64,000 bases of DNA, taken from contig NZ_JAUXSP010000029.1 in NCBI RefSeq assembly GCF_030679875.1, positions 121,019 to 185,018 of the forward strand, in the 5' to 3' direction. Under the pieces are notes generated by a model. It had not been told where the DNA came from. It did no database searches and saw only the letters and a list, made by a program, of their open reading frames with translations. The translations under genes and the position numbers were made by a program. Every line of letters starts with the position of its first letter. Position 1 is the first letter of the stretch. Origin of the DNA: Phenylobacterium sp. (GTDB lineage Bacteria > Pseudomonadota > Alphaproteobacteria > Caulobacterales > Caulobacteraceae). Shown here one piece after another: positions 24,763 to 32,423 of this stretch.

Positions 24763-25706
24763 CGACGCTCTCCGCTGCGGCGCGCGGCGATGTCATCGGT
24801 GCGCAACTTGATGATCGGGGCGTAGTGCTCGCGGGTGACGGCCGTATAGGCCGCGCCGTCCGGCTGCCCAATGTCGCGCCACACCTCCGGATCGTCATAG
24901 GGCAAGGCGGCCATGGCGCCGCGCACCGCATCGATGAAGGGCTGGGGGCGATCAGTGCGGACCACCACGGCGCTGTTGGGGATGGGCCCGGCGGCCCAGA
25001 TGATCCGGAAGTCCGCCAGCTCGACCACGCCGCGACGAGCCATTGTGTAGTGGGCGCCGGTGGTGAAGCCATGCTCCGGATCCCCGCCCCCGGCCTGGAT
25101 GATGGTGGCGTCGAACTGCCCGTTGTCGAGGGCCATCACCGCCTGGGTATGGCCGCCTGCGAAGCTGGACCGTCCAAAGAAGGTGTCGGGGTCGATGCCC
25201 TGCTCGCGCATGACCGCGCGGGGATAGAGGTAGCCGGAGGTGGAGTTGAAATCCACATAGCCCAGGGTCTTGCCCTTGAGGTCCTGGATCGAGCGATAGG
25301 GACTGTCGGCCATGACCAGCAGGCCGGAATAATACCCTGTGTCCCCCTCGGCCTGACGGACAGTGAGAATGGGCTGGGCGAGGTCGCCGATCTGGGCGTC
25401 GACATTGGCGTAGCCGCCGCCGGCCATGGTGGCGATATCGACCTGACCGCTGGATAGCGCCTGGATCGTGCCGTTGTAGTCCGAGGATTCGTAGAGCTTG
25501 ACCGGCAGGCCCGTCGCCTTGCCGATATAGGTCTTATAGGCGGTCAGTCGCCGGGTGATCATGGGGTCGTCCTCCGACCCGCGGACGGCCATCCGGACTT
25601 CTTTCATCTCGCCCTGCCAGGCGCCGTCCGTGGTCTTGGCTTCGCCGCCGCAGCCTGCAAGCCCAAGGCCGATCGCCGCCAGGATCGCACCTGATCGTCG
25701 CCGCAT
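24759..25706 (-). CDS. phnD: phosphonate ABC transporter substrate-binding lipoprotein PhnD
   Basis: A 315-residue lipoprotein (lipobox LAGC, Cys19) with the PhnD fold: ITRRLTAYKTYIGKATGLPV, GTIQALSSGQVDIATMAGGG, and SIQDLKGKTLGYVDFNSTSG, the last being the phosphonate-binding Ser/Thr loop. It captures phosphonates in the periplasm for PhnC-PhnE. It is the first gene of the minus-strand operon phnD-phnD2-phnE1-phnE2; all starts overlap the preceding stops. The 206-nt gap upstream holds the promoter, with no convincing Pho box. Confidence 0.92.
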   Translation of the reverse strand: MRRRSGAILAAIGLGLAGCGGEAKTTDGAWQGEMKEVRMAVRGSEDDPMITRRLTAYKTYIGKATGLPVKLYESSDYNGTIQALSSGQVDIATMAGGGYANVDAQIGDLAQPILTVRQAEGDTGYYSGLLVMADSPYRSIQDLKGKTLGYVDFNSTSGYLYPRAVMREQGIDPDTFFGRSSFAGGHTQAVMALDNGQFDATIIQAGGGDPEHGFTTGAHYTMARRGVVELADFRIIWAAGPIPNSAVVVRTDRPQPFIDAVRGAMAALPYDDPEVWRDIGQPDGAAYTAVTREHYAPIIKLRTDDIAARRSGERR

Positions 25707-25912
25707 GGAGAACCTCTACGCTGTCATGCCGCGGCGCTGCAGAATGTTGCGCGCCGTGCCGGAGGTTTCGCACCTGCACATGAAGCCGTGGTGACATGGC
25801 CAGACAACGGGGGGCCAATGGCCGCCGCACTTGTCGGGTCAGGGGTCCCTCGAGCCTACTCGGTAAGAGGTGAAGTCCGACCTGACGGTCGGAATGCGCT
25901 CAACCGATGAGC

Positions 25913-26887
25913 CTAGGTCGGAAAAACGAGACGCACCGTGGCGCCGGGGCCCTGCGGGAAATCCAACCGCCCATCGAGCTGACCCGCCAGGCTGTGCATG
26001 ATGCCGAAACCCAGACTGGGGCGGCCTTGCAGTTCGGGGCTAGCTGCGGGGAAGCCGGGCCCGTCATCGCCAATGACAAGGACGGCGAAGCCCCCGCCCT
26101 GCGGCAAAAGCGACACCCTGATGCGCCCAGACGGACCGGCGTTGAAGGCGTGCTTCAGGGAGTTGGTCACCACCTCGGCCACCAGCAGGAACAGTGTGAC
26201 CAGTCGGGGGGTGTCAAGTTCCACGCCCTCGGCCTCGATCGAACAGGTCACGTCGCGAACGCCTGCGGCCTGGACAAGGTCATCGCAAAGCGCCGTCAAC
26301 GACGCCGCAACGCTAAGCTCAAGGGTCGCAGGATCGTACAGCCGCCGGTGAATCTGGGCCATGGTCACCAGGCGTTCGCGGGCCTCGTCCAGGGCTTCGG
26401 CCGCCTGAGGATTGTCGATGGTCCGCTTCTTGATCTGCAGCAGGGCCGCGACGAAGGTCATGTTATTGGCCACGCGGTGCTGCAGTTCCTGGAACATGAC
26501 CCGCTGGCGCTCATAGAGCTGAGCGGTCAGAGCCTGCTCCCTGCCAAGATCGGCCAGGGCCCGCCGCATCAACTCGATCACCGTGATGTCGACCGCCGCG
26601 ACGAAGACGAAAAAGACGAGGGTGAGCGCACTGGCGCCCGTCAGGCTGAAACCGATGGGCAGGATAAAGAACCACCAGGCGGCCAGGCCAGAGAGCACCG
26701 CACACAGAATGCCGGGCCACATCCCCGCCAGAAAGGCCGTGAGAATCACCGCCGGGAAGAAGGTCAGATAGGGAAAGCCCGGCGGCAGCACCCCGTCGAG
26801 CGCCCATCGGACATAGAATGCGAGTCCAGCGCTCAACACCGCGAGCGCATAGCCCAGAATCGGATTCTGCTGGAAGAGCCTCATCAT
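25913..26887 (-). CDS. sensor histidine kinase, HisKA_2/HWE type with DUF4118-like membrane domain
   Basis: A 324-residue kinase. Residues 10-108 hold about four membrane segments similar to the KdpD-type DUF4118 domain. The dimerisation box has His137 in ELQHRVANNM, followed by the ATPase core with the N-box VAEVVTNSLKHAF and G1 box GDDGPGFP. This type is often tied to alphaproteobacterial general-stress or light signalling. No response regulator gene is adjacent. It lies 206 nt upstream of phnD on the same strand; a link to phosphonate sensing is possible but not shown. Confidence 0.85.
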   Translation of the reverse strand: MMRLFQQNPILGYALAVLSAGLAFYVRWALDGVLPPGFPYLTFFPAVILTAFLAGMWPGILCAVLSGLAAWWFFILPIGFSLTGASALTLVFFVFVAAVDITVIELMRRALADLGREQALTAQLYERQRVMFQELQHRVANNMTFVAALLQIKKRTIDNPQAAEALDEARERLVTMAQIHRRLYDPATLELSVAASLTALCDDLVQAAGVRDVTCSIEAEGVELDTPRLVTLFLLVAEVVTNSLKHAFNAGPSGRIRVSLLPQGGGFAVLVIGDDGPGFPAASPELQGRPSLGFGIMHSLAGQLDGRLDFPQGPGATVRLVFPT

Positions 26888-27083
26888 GCCTCGAAAGTTC
26901 TACCGCCACCGGCGGCTTGGGCCGAGCAGGATCGCAGATCCGAAGACCACGCCTGGATCAACAGCTTACGCACGCCCACAGCCACTAAGCCGGTCGAGGT
27001 TGTTCCTGGCTGTACGGCCTTGTTGAAAGGATGTCTATCCGCCCGCCGACACGGCCCTCAGCCCGGCGTCAACGGGCACGGCG

Positions 27084-27098
27084 TTAACCTTGCCTTAA
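27084..27098 (+). promoter_or_regulatory. CtrA box
   Basis: TTAA-CCTTGCC-TTAA is an exact match to TTAA-N7-TTAA, with the second half in the preferred TTAACCAT context. CtrA is the cell-cycle master regulator of Caulobacterales. The site lies 63 nt before a terminator and about 200 nt upstream of the kinase gene on the other strand, so its target is either a short plus-strand RNA or the kinase. Confidence 0.6.
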
Positions 27099-27119
27099 CC
27101 ATAAACACCCAACCTGACA

Positions 27120-27188
27120 TGGTCTTCCTTGAAGACACCCCACCATCACCAACCTTCTCAAGCCCGGCTTCGGCCGGGCTCTTTTTTT
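27120..27188 (+). ncRNA. candidate CtrA-controlled small RNA
   Basis: If the CtrA box covers a -35 region, transcription would start near 27125 and stop at the terminator at 27161-27188, giving an RNA of about 65 nt. The predicted RNA has a weak CTTGA/TCAAG stem enclosing an unpaired C/A-rich loop, then the TTCG-capped terminator. A 23-codon ATG frame over it ends inside the terminator and has no clear ribosome site, so an RNA product is favoured. The 5' end is a guess. Confidence 0.35.
27161..27188 (+). terminator. strong intrinsic terminator
   Basis: AGCCCGGC-TTCG-GCCGGGCT forms a perfect 8-bp stem with a stable UUCG tetraloop, followed by CTTTTTTT. No annotated plus-strand gene precedes it within the gap, which is why a small RNA is proposed. 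Confidence 0.85.
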
Positions 27189-27269
27189 GACTTCGGCTGT
27201 GGATAGGGCGGCGCCGGAGACTTGCACCGCTCGCCGCCCCGGCGTATAGCCGCCGCCCTACGGTGCTGA

Positions 27270-27345
27270 TCCCCGATAGCTCAGTTGGTAGAGCAGTCGG
27301 CTGTTAACCGACTTGTCGCAGGTTCGAGTCCTGCTCGGGGAGCCA
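27270..27345 (+). tRNA. tRNA-Asn (GUU)
   Basis: A 76-nt cloverleaf. The acceptor stem TCCCCGA pairs with TCGGGGA, followed by discriminator G and an encoded CCA at 27343-27345. The D arm contains AGCTCAGTTGGTAGAGC, the anticodon stem GTCGG/CCGAC closes the loop CTGTTAA with anticodon GTT at 27303-27305, and the T arm contains GGTTCGAGTCC. It decodes AAC/AAU. Confidence 0.97.
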
Positions 27346-27413
27346 CCGTTCTTCGTCCGCCGCCTCCGCGGCGGACGCCATCATCCCACCTTTCAGCTTG
27401 CCGCTGGTCAGAC

Positions 27414-27854
27414 TTACCACTGGCCCTCATTGGCCATGGACGCCCAGGGCTCGGCTGGCGCCAGCGCCGCGCCGGCCTGCAGCAGCTCCACTGAAATGCC
27501 GTCAGGCGAACGGACAAAGGCCATATGCCCGTCCCGCGGCGGCCGGTTGATCACCACGCCGCCATCCATAAGCCGCTGGCAGACGGCGTAGATGTCGTCG
27601 ACCGCATAGGCCAGATGGCCAAAGTTCCGGCCCCCCTGATAGTCCTCGGGATCCCAGTTGTAGGTGAGCTCGACCGTCGGCGTGCGCTCAGCGCGGGCAT
27701 GGCCCTCATCTCCAGGGGCGCAGAGGAAAACCAGGGTGAAGCGCCCGGCGGCGTTCTCAAACCGCGACACCTCGACCAGGCCAAGCTTGGCGCAATAGAA
27801 GTCCAGGGACGCATCCAAGTCACGCACGCGAACCATGGTGTGAAGGTATTTCAT
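27414..27854 (-). CDS. gloA: lactoylglutathione lyase (glyoxalase I)
   Basis: A 146-residue glyoxalase I. Metal ligands line up as His5 (LHTMVRV), Glu62 (TVELTYNW), His80 (FGHLAY) and Glu123 (SVELLQ), the Ni-type bacterial pattern. It isomerises the methylglyoxal-glutathione hemithioacetal to S-lactoylglutathione. The ATG at 27854 is used; one further codon upstream is TTG. The C-terminal extension beyond ELLQ (about 20 residues) is common in alphaproteobacteria. It is divergent from the efflux genes and downstream of nothing on its strand, so it is probably monocistronic. Confidence 0.93.
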   Translation of the reverse strand: MKYLHTMVRVRDLDASLDFYCAKLGLVEVSRFENAAGRFTLVFLCAPGDEGHARAERTPTVELTYNWDPEDYQGGRNFGHLAYAVDDIYAVCQRLMDGGVVINRPPRDGHMAFVRSPDGISVELLQAGAALAPAEPWASMANEGQW

Positions 27855-28094
27855 CAAGGGGCTCGTCTTTCGTCAGTCTCGGGGCGCCGGATCGGGCGCT
27901 GGCGGGGGATCGCGTCATTCTATGCCCTCAGCTGCGGTTCGTCAGGCACAGTCGACGCCCAGATCGCATCCTGTCTGCGAATTCATTTGCACGTGCGTGG
28001 CGAGCGCCGCACAACCGGCGCGGAATCCTAAAGAACGTGGGAATGCGGCTTCCGCAGGCGCTTGCGCCGGGGGGAGGCCGGGGGAAACGACTGC

Positions 28095-29156
28095 ATGCGT
28101 CTCAAGGCGTCTCACATCTTCATCCTCGCCGTCTTCGGCGTGCTGGTGGTCTATTTCGTCGCCATGTCCCTACTGAGCGGCGACAGCGCCCCGGCCGAGC
28201 CTCCCAAGGCGAATGACCAGCCGCCTCAGGTGCAAGTGACCCTGACCCCGGAAGTGACCCGTCCCTATGTGGTCACCCTGCGCGGTCGGACCGAGGCGGC
28301 GCGCAGCGTCGTGGTGCGCGCCGAAACCTCGGGCGTCGTGGCCGCGACACCGGCCCGGGAAGGCGCTTTCGTCCAGAAGGGCACGGTGCTCTGCCGCCTG
28401 TCAGTGGACGCCCGCCAGGCGGCCCTCGACCAGGCCCGGGCCGCCCTCCGTTCGCGGGAACTGCAACGGCGGGCCTCGGCCTCCCTGGCCGAGAAGGGCT
28501 ATCGCTCAGAGACCCAGGTCCTGCAGGATCAGGCGAGTCTGGACGCCGCAGCCGCCGCCGTCCGCCAGGCCGAGATCGCCCTGGAGCAAGTCAATATCCG
28601 CGCGCCCTTCGCCGGGGTGTTCGACAACCGCGACGCTGAGATCGGGACCTATCTGTCGCCGGGCCAGGCCTGCGGGACTCTCATTGAGCTGAACCCGATC
28701 CTCATCGTCGGCAATGTGCCCGAGACCCAGGCTGGCCGGATTCGCAGCGGCGAGCCCGCCACCGCCACCCTGGTGTCCGGGGAGACCCTGTCGGGCCAGG
28801 TTCGTTATGTGGGCCGCGAGGCCGATCCCCAGACCCGTACCTATCGGCTCGAGGTGATCGCCAGCAATTCCCAGCAGGCTGTCCGCTCTGGCCTTTCGGC
28901 CGATGTCCGCATCACGACGGCCTCGGGTCCGGCGCACCTCGTCCCGCCCTCGGCCATGGTGCTGGACGCAGAGGGCCGACAAGGCGTGCGCCATGTGGGC
29001 CCGGACGATGTGGTGATCTTTACCCCGGTCCAGGTGACCGAGGAGGGACCCGACGGCGTCTGGGTGCGGGGCCTCAGCGGCGAAGCCCGCGTCATCACCG
29101 TGGGCCAGTCCTATGTGGACCAGGGCCAGAAGGTTCGCGTGGCGCTCGCCCGGTAG
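28095..29156 (+). CDS. RND efflux periplasmic adaptor subunit
   Basis: A 353-residue membrane fusion protein. An N-terminal anchor (about residues 8-25) is followed by a lipoyl-like strand pair (SVVVRAETSGVVAATP), a coiled-coil hairpin (about 100-150; DQARAALRSRELQRR), IRAPFAGVFDNRDAEIG, and a beta-barrel. It links an RND pump to an outer-membrane channel. The ATG at 28095 is chosen over an upstream GTG-type frame because the membrane segment follows at once. The RND pump starts 27 nt downstream. No outer-membrane factor gene is adjacent. Confidence 0.9.
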   Translation: MRLKASHIFILAVFGVLVVYFVAMSLLSGDSAPAEPPKANDQPPQVQVTLTPEVTRPYVVTLRGRTEAARSVVVRAETSGVVAATPAREGAFVQKGTVLCRLSVDARQAALDQARAALRSRELQRRASASLAEKGYRSETQVLQDQASLDAAAAAVRQAEIALEQVNIRAPFAGVFDNRDAEIGTYLSPGQACGTLIELNPILIVGNVPETQAGRIRSGEPATATLVSGETLSGQVRYVGREADPQTRTYRLEVIASNSQQAVRSGLSADVRITTASGPAHLVPPSAMVLDAEGRQGVRHVGPDDVVIFTPVQVTEEGPDGVWVRGLSGEARVITVGQSYVDQGQKVRVALAR

Positions 29157-29183
29157 GGCGCGCCGCACAGGAGGCTTGAGAGT

Positions 29184-32100
29184 ATGATCGGTCCGCTGAT
29201 CGACGGCGCCATCAAGCGGCGGAAGGTGGTGCTGGGCGTCACCCTGATCGCCAGCATCTTCGGGTTCTTCGGCTACCTGGCCATGCCCCGGGAGGCCAAT
29301 CCCGACATCGACTTTCCCTTCGTCTCGGTGGTGGTCCCCTACCCCGGCGTGAGCCCTGAGGATTCAGAGCGGCTGCTGGTCAAGCCCCTTGAGGTCGAAC
29401 TGCAATCGATCGAAGGGCTCAAGCAGATGAACTCCGTCGCCCGTCAAGGCGTGGCGGTGGTGAACCTGGAGTTCGAGGTCGACTTCGAAAAGGACAAGGC
29501 CCTGGCCGAGGTCCGGGCCAAGGTTGATCTGGCGCGAGGTCGGTTTCCCCCCGACTCCGAAGAGCCGATTATCCAGGAGGCGAATTTCAGCGGCGAGCCG
29601 GTGCTCGGCATCGTCCTTTCCGGCGCCGCCCCGGAGCGCGAGCTCTATCGGATCGCGCGCAGCCTGAAGGACCGTGTGGAGTCTGCGCCCGGCGTGCTGG
29701 AGGTCAATCTGACCGGCGGCCGCGAGGAGATGCTGGAGGTCATCATCGATCCCCTTCGGATGGAGGCGTACAATGTCACCACCGGGGAGCTGGCCCAGGT
29801 CATCAGTCGCAACAATCAGCTGGTCGCCGCCGGAAGCCTGCGCTCCGGGGGCAGTCAGTTCGCCGTCAAGGTGCCCGGCGTGGTCGAGGACCCGCAGGAC
29901 ATTCTGAGCCTGCCGATCAAGAAGAGCGGCGACCGGGTCATCACGGTGGCGGACATTGGCGAGGTTCGGCGCACCTTCAAGGAGCCCAACTTCATCACCC
30001 GTTTCGACGGGGAGCCCGCCATGTCGCTGGAGGTTTCCAAGCGAAGCGGGGCCAATATTCTGGACACCGTCGATGCCGTCCGCGCCGTTGTGGCCCAGGA
30101 ACAGGGCCGCTGGCCCGAGACCATCAAGGTCTCCTACACCTTCGACCAGAGTGACTTCATCCATCGCACCCTGGTGGTGCTGGAATCGGGCCTGCTGATC
30201 GCCACGATCCTGGTGATGATGATCATCGTCGCGGCCCTGGGAATCCGCCAGGGCCTGATGGTCGGCGCCGCGATTCCGGCCTGCTTCATGCTGGCCTTCC
30301 TGATGCTCAACGCCTCTGGGGTGACCCTCAATCAAATGGTGATGTTCGGCCTGGTGCTGGCCGTGGGCATCCTGGTGGACGGCGGCATCGTGGTCGTCGA
30401 GTACGCGGACCGGAAGATGGCCGAAGGCATGCCCAAGGAGGAGGCCTTCGCCGCCTCCGGCAAGCGGATGTTCTTCCCTGTTCTGAACGGCACCCTGACC
30501 ACGCTCTGCGCCTTCCTGCCGTTCATGTTCTGGAACTCGATCCCGGGCAAGTTCATGAGCTTCCTGCCCCTGACCCTGATGTACGTCCTGGGCGCCTCCA
30601 TCTTCGTGGCCCTGATCTTCACGCCGGCGCTCGGCTCCATCTTTGGCCGCAAGGCCGCCGTGGACGAGGCTCACCTTGCGGAAATCGAGAAGTCCGAACG
30701 GGGCGATCCCCGGGAGATGTCGGGCTTCATGGGTTGGTACGCCCGTACGCTCTGGACCCTTGGCGCCGCCCCTACCCGCACCTTCGCGGCCACCCTGCTG
30801 ATCGTCGTGGCGATCGTCGGATGGTTCGCCATGTCCACACACCGCACAGAGTTCTTCCTGGATGAGGATCCGGAATGGGCCCAGGTCTATGTGAAAGCCC
30901 GAGGCAACCTCTCGCCCGAGGCCCATGACGTCCTCGTGCGGCAGGTCGAGGAGCGTCTGCTGGACGTTCCTGGCGTCGCCTCCATCTACACCCGCTCTGG
31001 CGCCGCCAGCTCCGGCGGCGGCGGCGGCGGTGGTCCTCCCAATGACACCGTCGGGCGGCTGCAGGTCGATCTGGTCGACTTTGAAGAGCGCGGCGAGCTC
31101 GACGTGCGCGGCGCTGACATCGTCAACGATATCCGCACCCGTCTGACGGACCTGCCCGGCGTCCTGATCGAGGTGCGCGAACCCCAGGGCGGGCCGCCCA
31201 CGGGCAAGGACGTCCAGGTCGAGCTGCGTAGCCAGAACCCCGAGGCGCTCAACGCGGCGGCGGATATGATCCGCAACCGACTGGCCAGCGATCCAGAACT
31301 GTTCGAGCTGGAGGACAACCGCACATCTCCGGGCATCGAGCTGAACTTGGCGGTCGACCGCCAGGCGGCGGGCCGCTACGGCGTGGACGTGCTGTCGGTG
31401 GGTCAGGCGATCCAGTTCGTCACCACCGGCGTCCTGGTCGGGCGCTTCCGGCCAGACGACGCCGACGACGAGCTTGATATCCGGGTGCGTTTCCCGGCGG
31501 CCTCGCGCAACATCGCAGCCTTCGACGATCTGAAGATCTCCACCGCGCTTGGCCCGATTCCGGCCAGCTACTTCATCCGACAGGCCCCCGCGCAACAGGT
31601 GACCAGCATCCAGAGACGGGACGGTCAGCGGCTGGTCATCATCCAGGCCAATGCGGTTGAGGGCGTCGCCGCCAACCAGAAGATCGCCGAGTTGCGCCCC
31701 TGGCTGGAACAGGCCGAAATTAGCGAAGATGTCCGTTGGAAGTTCACCGGCGCCGACGAGGAAGGCCAGGAAGCCGCCCAGTTCTTCGTGGTCGCCATGG
31801 CGGTCTCCCTGTTCCTGATGGGCGTCATCCTGCTGTGGCAGTTCAACAGCTTCTACGGAGTGCTGGTGACCCTCTCAGCGGTGGCCCTGTCGACGGTGGG
31901 CGTGCTGCTGGGGGTGCAGGTCAACTTCCTGGGCACCTTCAACTATGTGTCGGTGATCATGCTGGGCACGGGCATCGTCGCTCTGGCCGGGGTCGTGGTG
32001 GGCCACAATATCGTGCTGGTCGACACCTACTATCAGTTGCGCCGATCGGGTTATGGCGCCGACGACGCCGCTGTTCGCGCCGCCACCCAGCGGTTCCGTC

Positions 32101-32420
32101 CCGTGATCCTGACCACGGTCGTGACTGTGGTCGGTCTGCTGCCGCTGATGTTCCAGCTGCACCCGAACTTCCGGGCCGGCCACATCGAGTACCGGGCGCC
32201 GGGCTCGGAATGGTGGGTCCAGCTGTCGGCCGCCGTCGTCTGGGGCCTGTCCTTCGCCACCCTGCTGACCCTGGTCCTGACGCCGGTCATGCTGGCGGCG
32301 CCCAAGGTCTATGGCGAGCGGCTTCGCCGGGCTGGCGGCTGGGGGCGGCGAAAACTGGGGTTCCGGCCCCGGCAGGCTCGGACGTCGGAGGAAGACGCCC
32401 TGCCTCGCGCCGCCGAATAG
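29184..32420 (+). CDS. RND-family efflux permease (AcrB/HAE1-like)
   Basis: A 1078-residue inner-membrane pump with two repeats, each one membrane segment, a large porter domain, then five or six segments. Seen: ANPDIDFPFVSVVVPYPGVS early, FGLVLAVGILVDGGIVVVEY with the conserved Asp in the fourth segment region of repeat one, and GTGIVALAGVVVGHNIVLVD in repeat two. It exports substrates by proton antiport with the adaptor encoded just upstream. AGGAGG precedes the ATG. A glycine run at about residue 613 (GGGGGGG) sits in the second porter loop. The substrate is unknown. Confidence 0.92.
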   Translation: MIGPLIDGAIKRRKVVLGVTLIASIFGFFGYLAMPREANPDIDFPFVSVVVPYPGVSPEDSERLLVKPLEVELQSIEGLKQMNSVARQGVAVVNLEFEVDFEKDKALAEVRAKVDLARGRFPPDSEEPIIQEANFSGEPVLGIVLSGAAPERELYRIARSLKDRVESAPGVLEVNLTGGREEMLEVIIDPLRMEAYNVTTGELAQVISRNNQLVAAGSLRSGGSQFAVKVPGVVEDPQDILSLPIKKSGDRVITVADIGEVRRTFKEPNFITRFDGEPAMSLEVSKRSGANILDTVDAVRAVVAQEQGRWPETIKVSYTFDQSDFIHRTLVVLESGLLIATILVMMIIVAALGIRQGLMVGAAIPACFMLAFLMLNASGVTLNQMVMFGLVLAVGILVDGGIVVVEYADRKMAEGMPKEEAFAASGKRMFFPVLNGTLTTLCAFLPFMFWNSIPGKFMSFLPLTLMYVLGASIFVALIFTPALGSIFGRKAAVDEAHLAEIEKSERGDPREMSGFMGWYARTLWTLGAAPTRTFAATLLIVVAIVGWFAMSTHRTEFFLDEDPEWAQVYVKARGNLSPEAHDVLVRQVEERLLDVPGVASIYTRSGAASSGGGGGGGPPNDTVGRLQVDLVDFEERGELDVRGADIVNDIRTRLTDLPGVLIEVREPQGGPPTGKDVQVELRSQNPEALNAAADMIRNRLASDPELFELEDNRTSPGIELNLAVDRQAAGRYGVDVLSVGQAIQFVTTGVLVGRFRPDDADDELDIRVRFPAASRNIAAFDDLKISTALGPIPASYFIRQAPAQQVTSIQRRDGQRLVIIQANAVEGVAANQKIAELRPWLEQAEISEDVRWKFTGADEEGQEAAQFFVVAMAVSLFLMGVILLWQFNSFYGVLVTLSAVALSTVGVLLGVQVNFLGTFNYVSVIMLGTGIVALAGVVVGHNIVLVDTYYQLRRSGYGADDAAVRAATQRFRPVILTTVVTVVGLLPLMFQLHPNFRAGHIEYRAPGSEWWVQLSAAVVWGLSFATLLTLVLTPVMLAAPKVYGERLRRAGGWGRRKLGFRPRQARTSEEDALPRAAE

Positions 32421-32423
32421 GGA

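Larger units (their letters stand above)
26888..27269. other. gene-free stretch between the histidine kinase and tRNA-Asn
   Basis: No protein gene of useful size is seen in these 382 bases. They contain a full CtrA box (27084-27098), a strong intrinsic terminator (27161-27188) not preceded by any plus-strand gene, and the 5' flank of tRNA-Asn. The first part (26888-27060) shows nothing recognisable beyond the likely kinase promoter. Confidence 0.6.

Noticed and set aside
25791..25806. GTGACA and GACA words upstream of phnD as a Pho box
   Set aside because: The repeats are 10 rather than 11 bases apart and the spacer is GC-rich; too weak to call.
27119..27190. 23-codon ATG frame ending in the terminator at 27161-27188
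   Set aside because: There is no ribosome site and the last third is the terminator itself; an RNA is a better reading.
30997..31035. Poly-glycine codon run in the RND gene as a slippage or error site
   Set aside because: The frame continues intact on both sides and the position is a surface loop of the porter domain.
29364..31595. 743-codon open frame antisense to the RND pump
   Set aside because: It is a mirror of the high-GC RND gene; its composition (His, Gly, Arg-rich, no domain) is that of a shadow frame.
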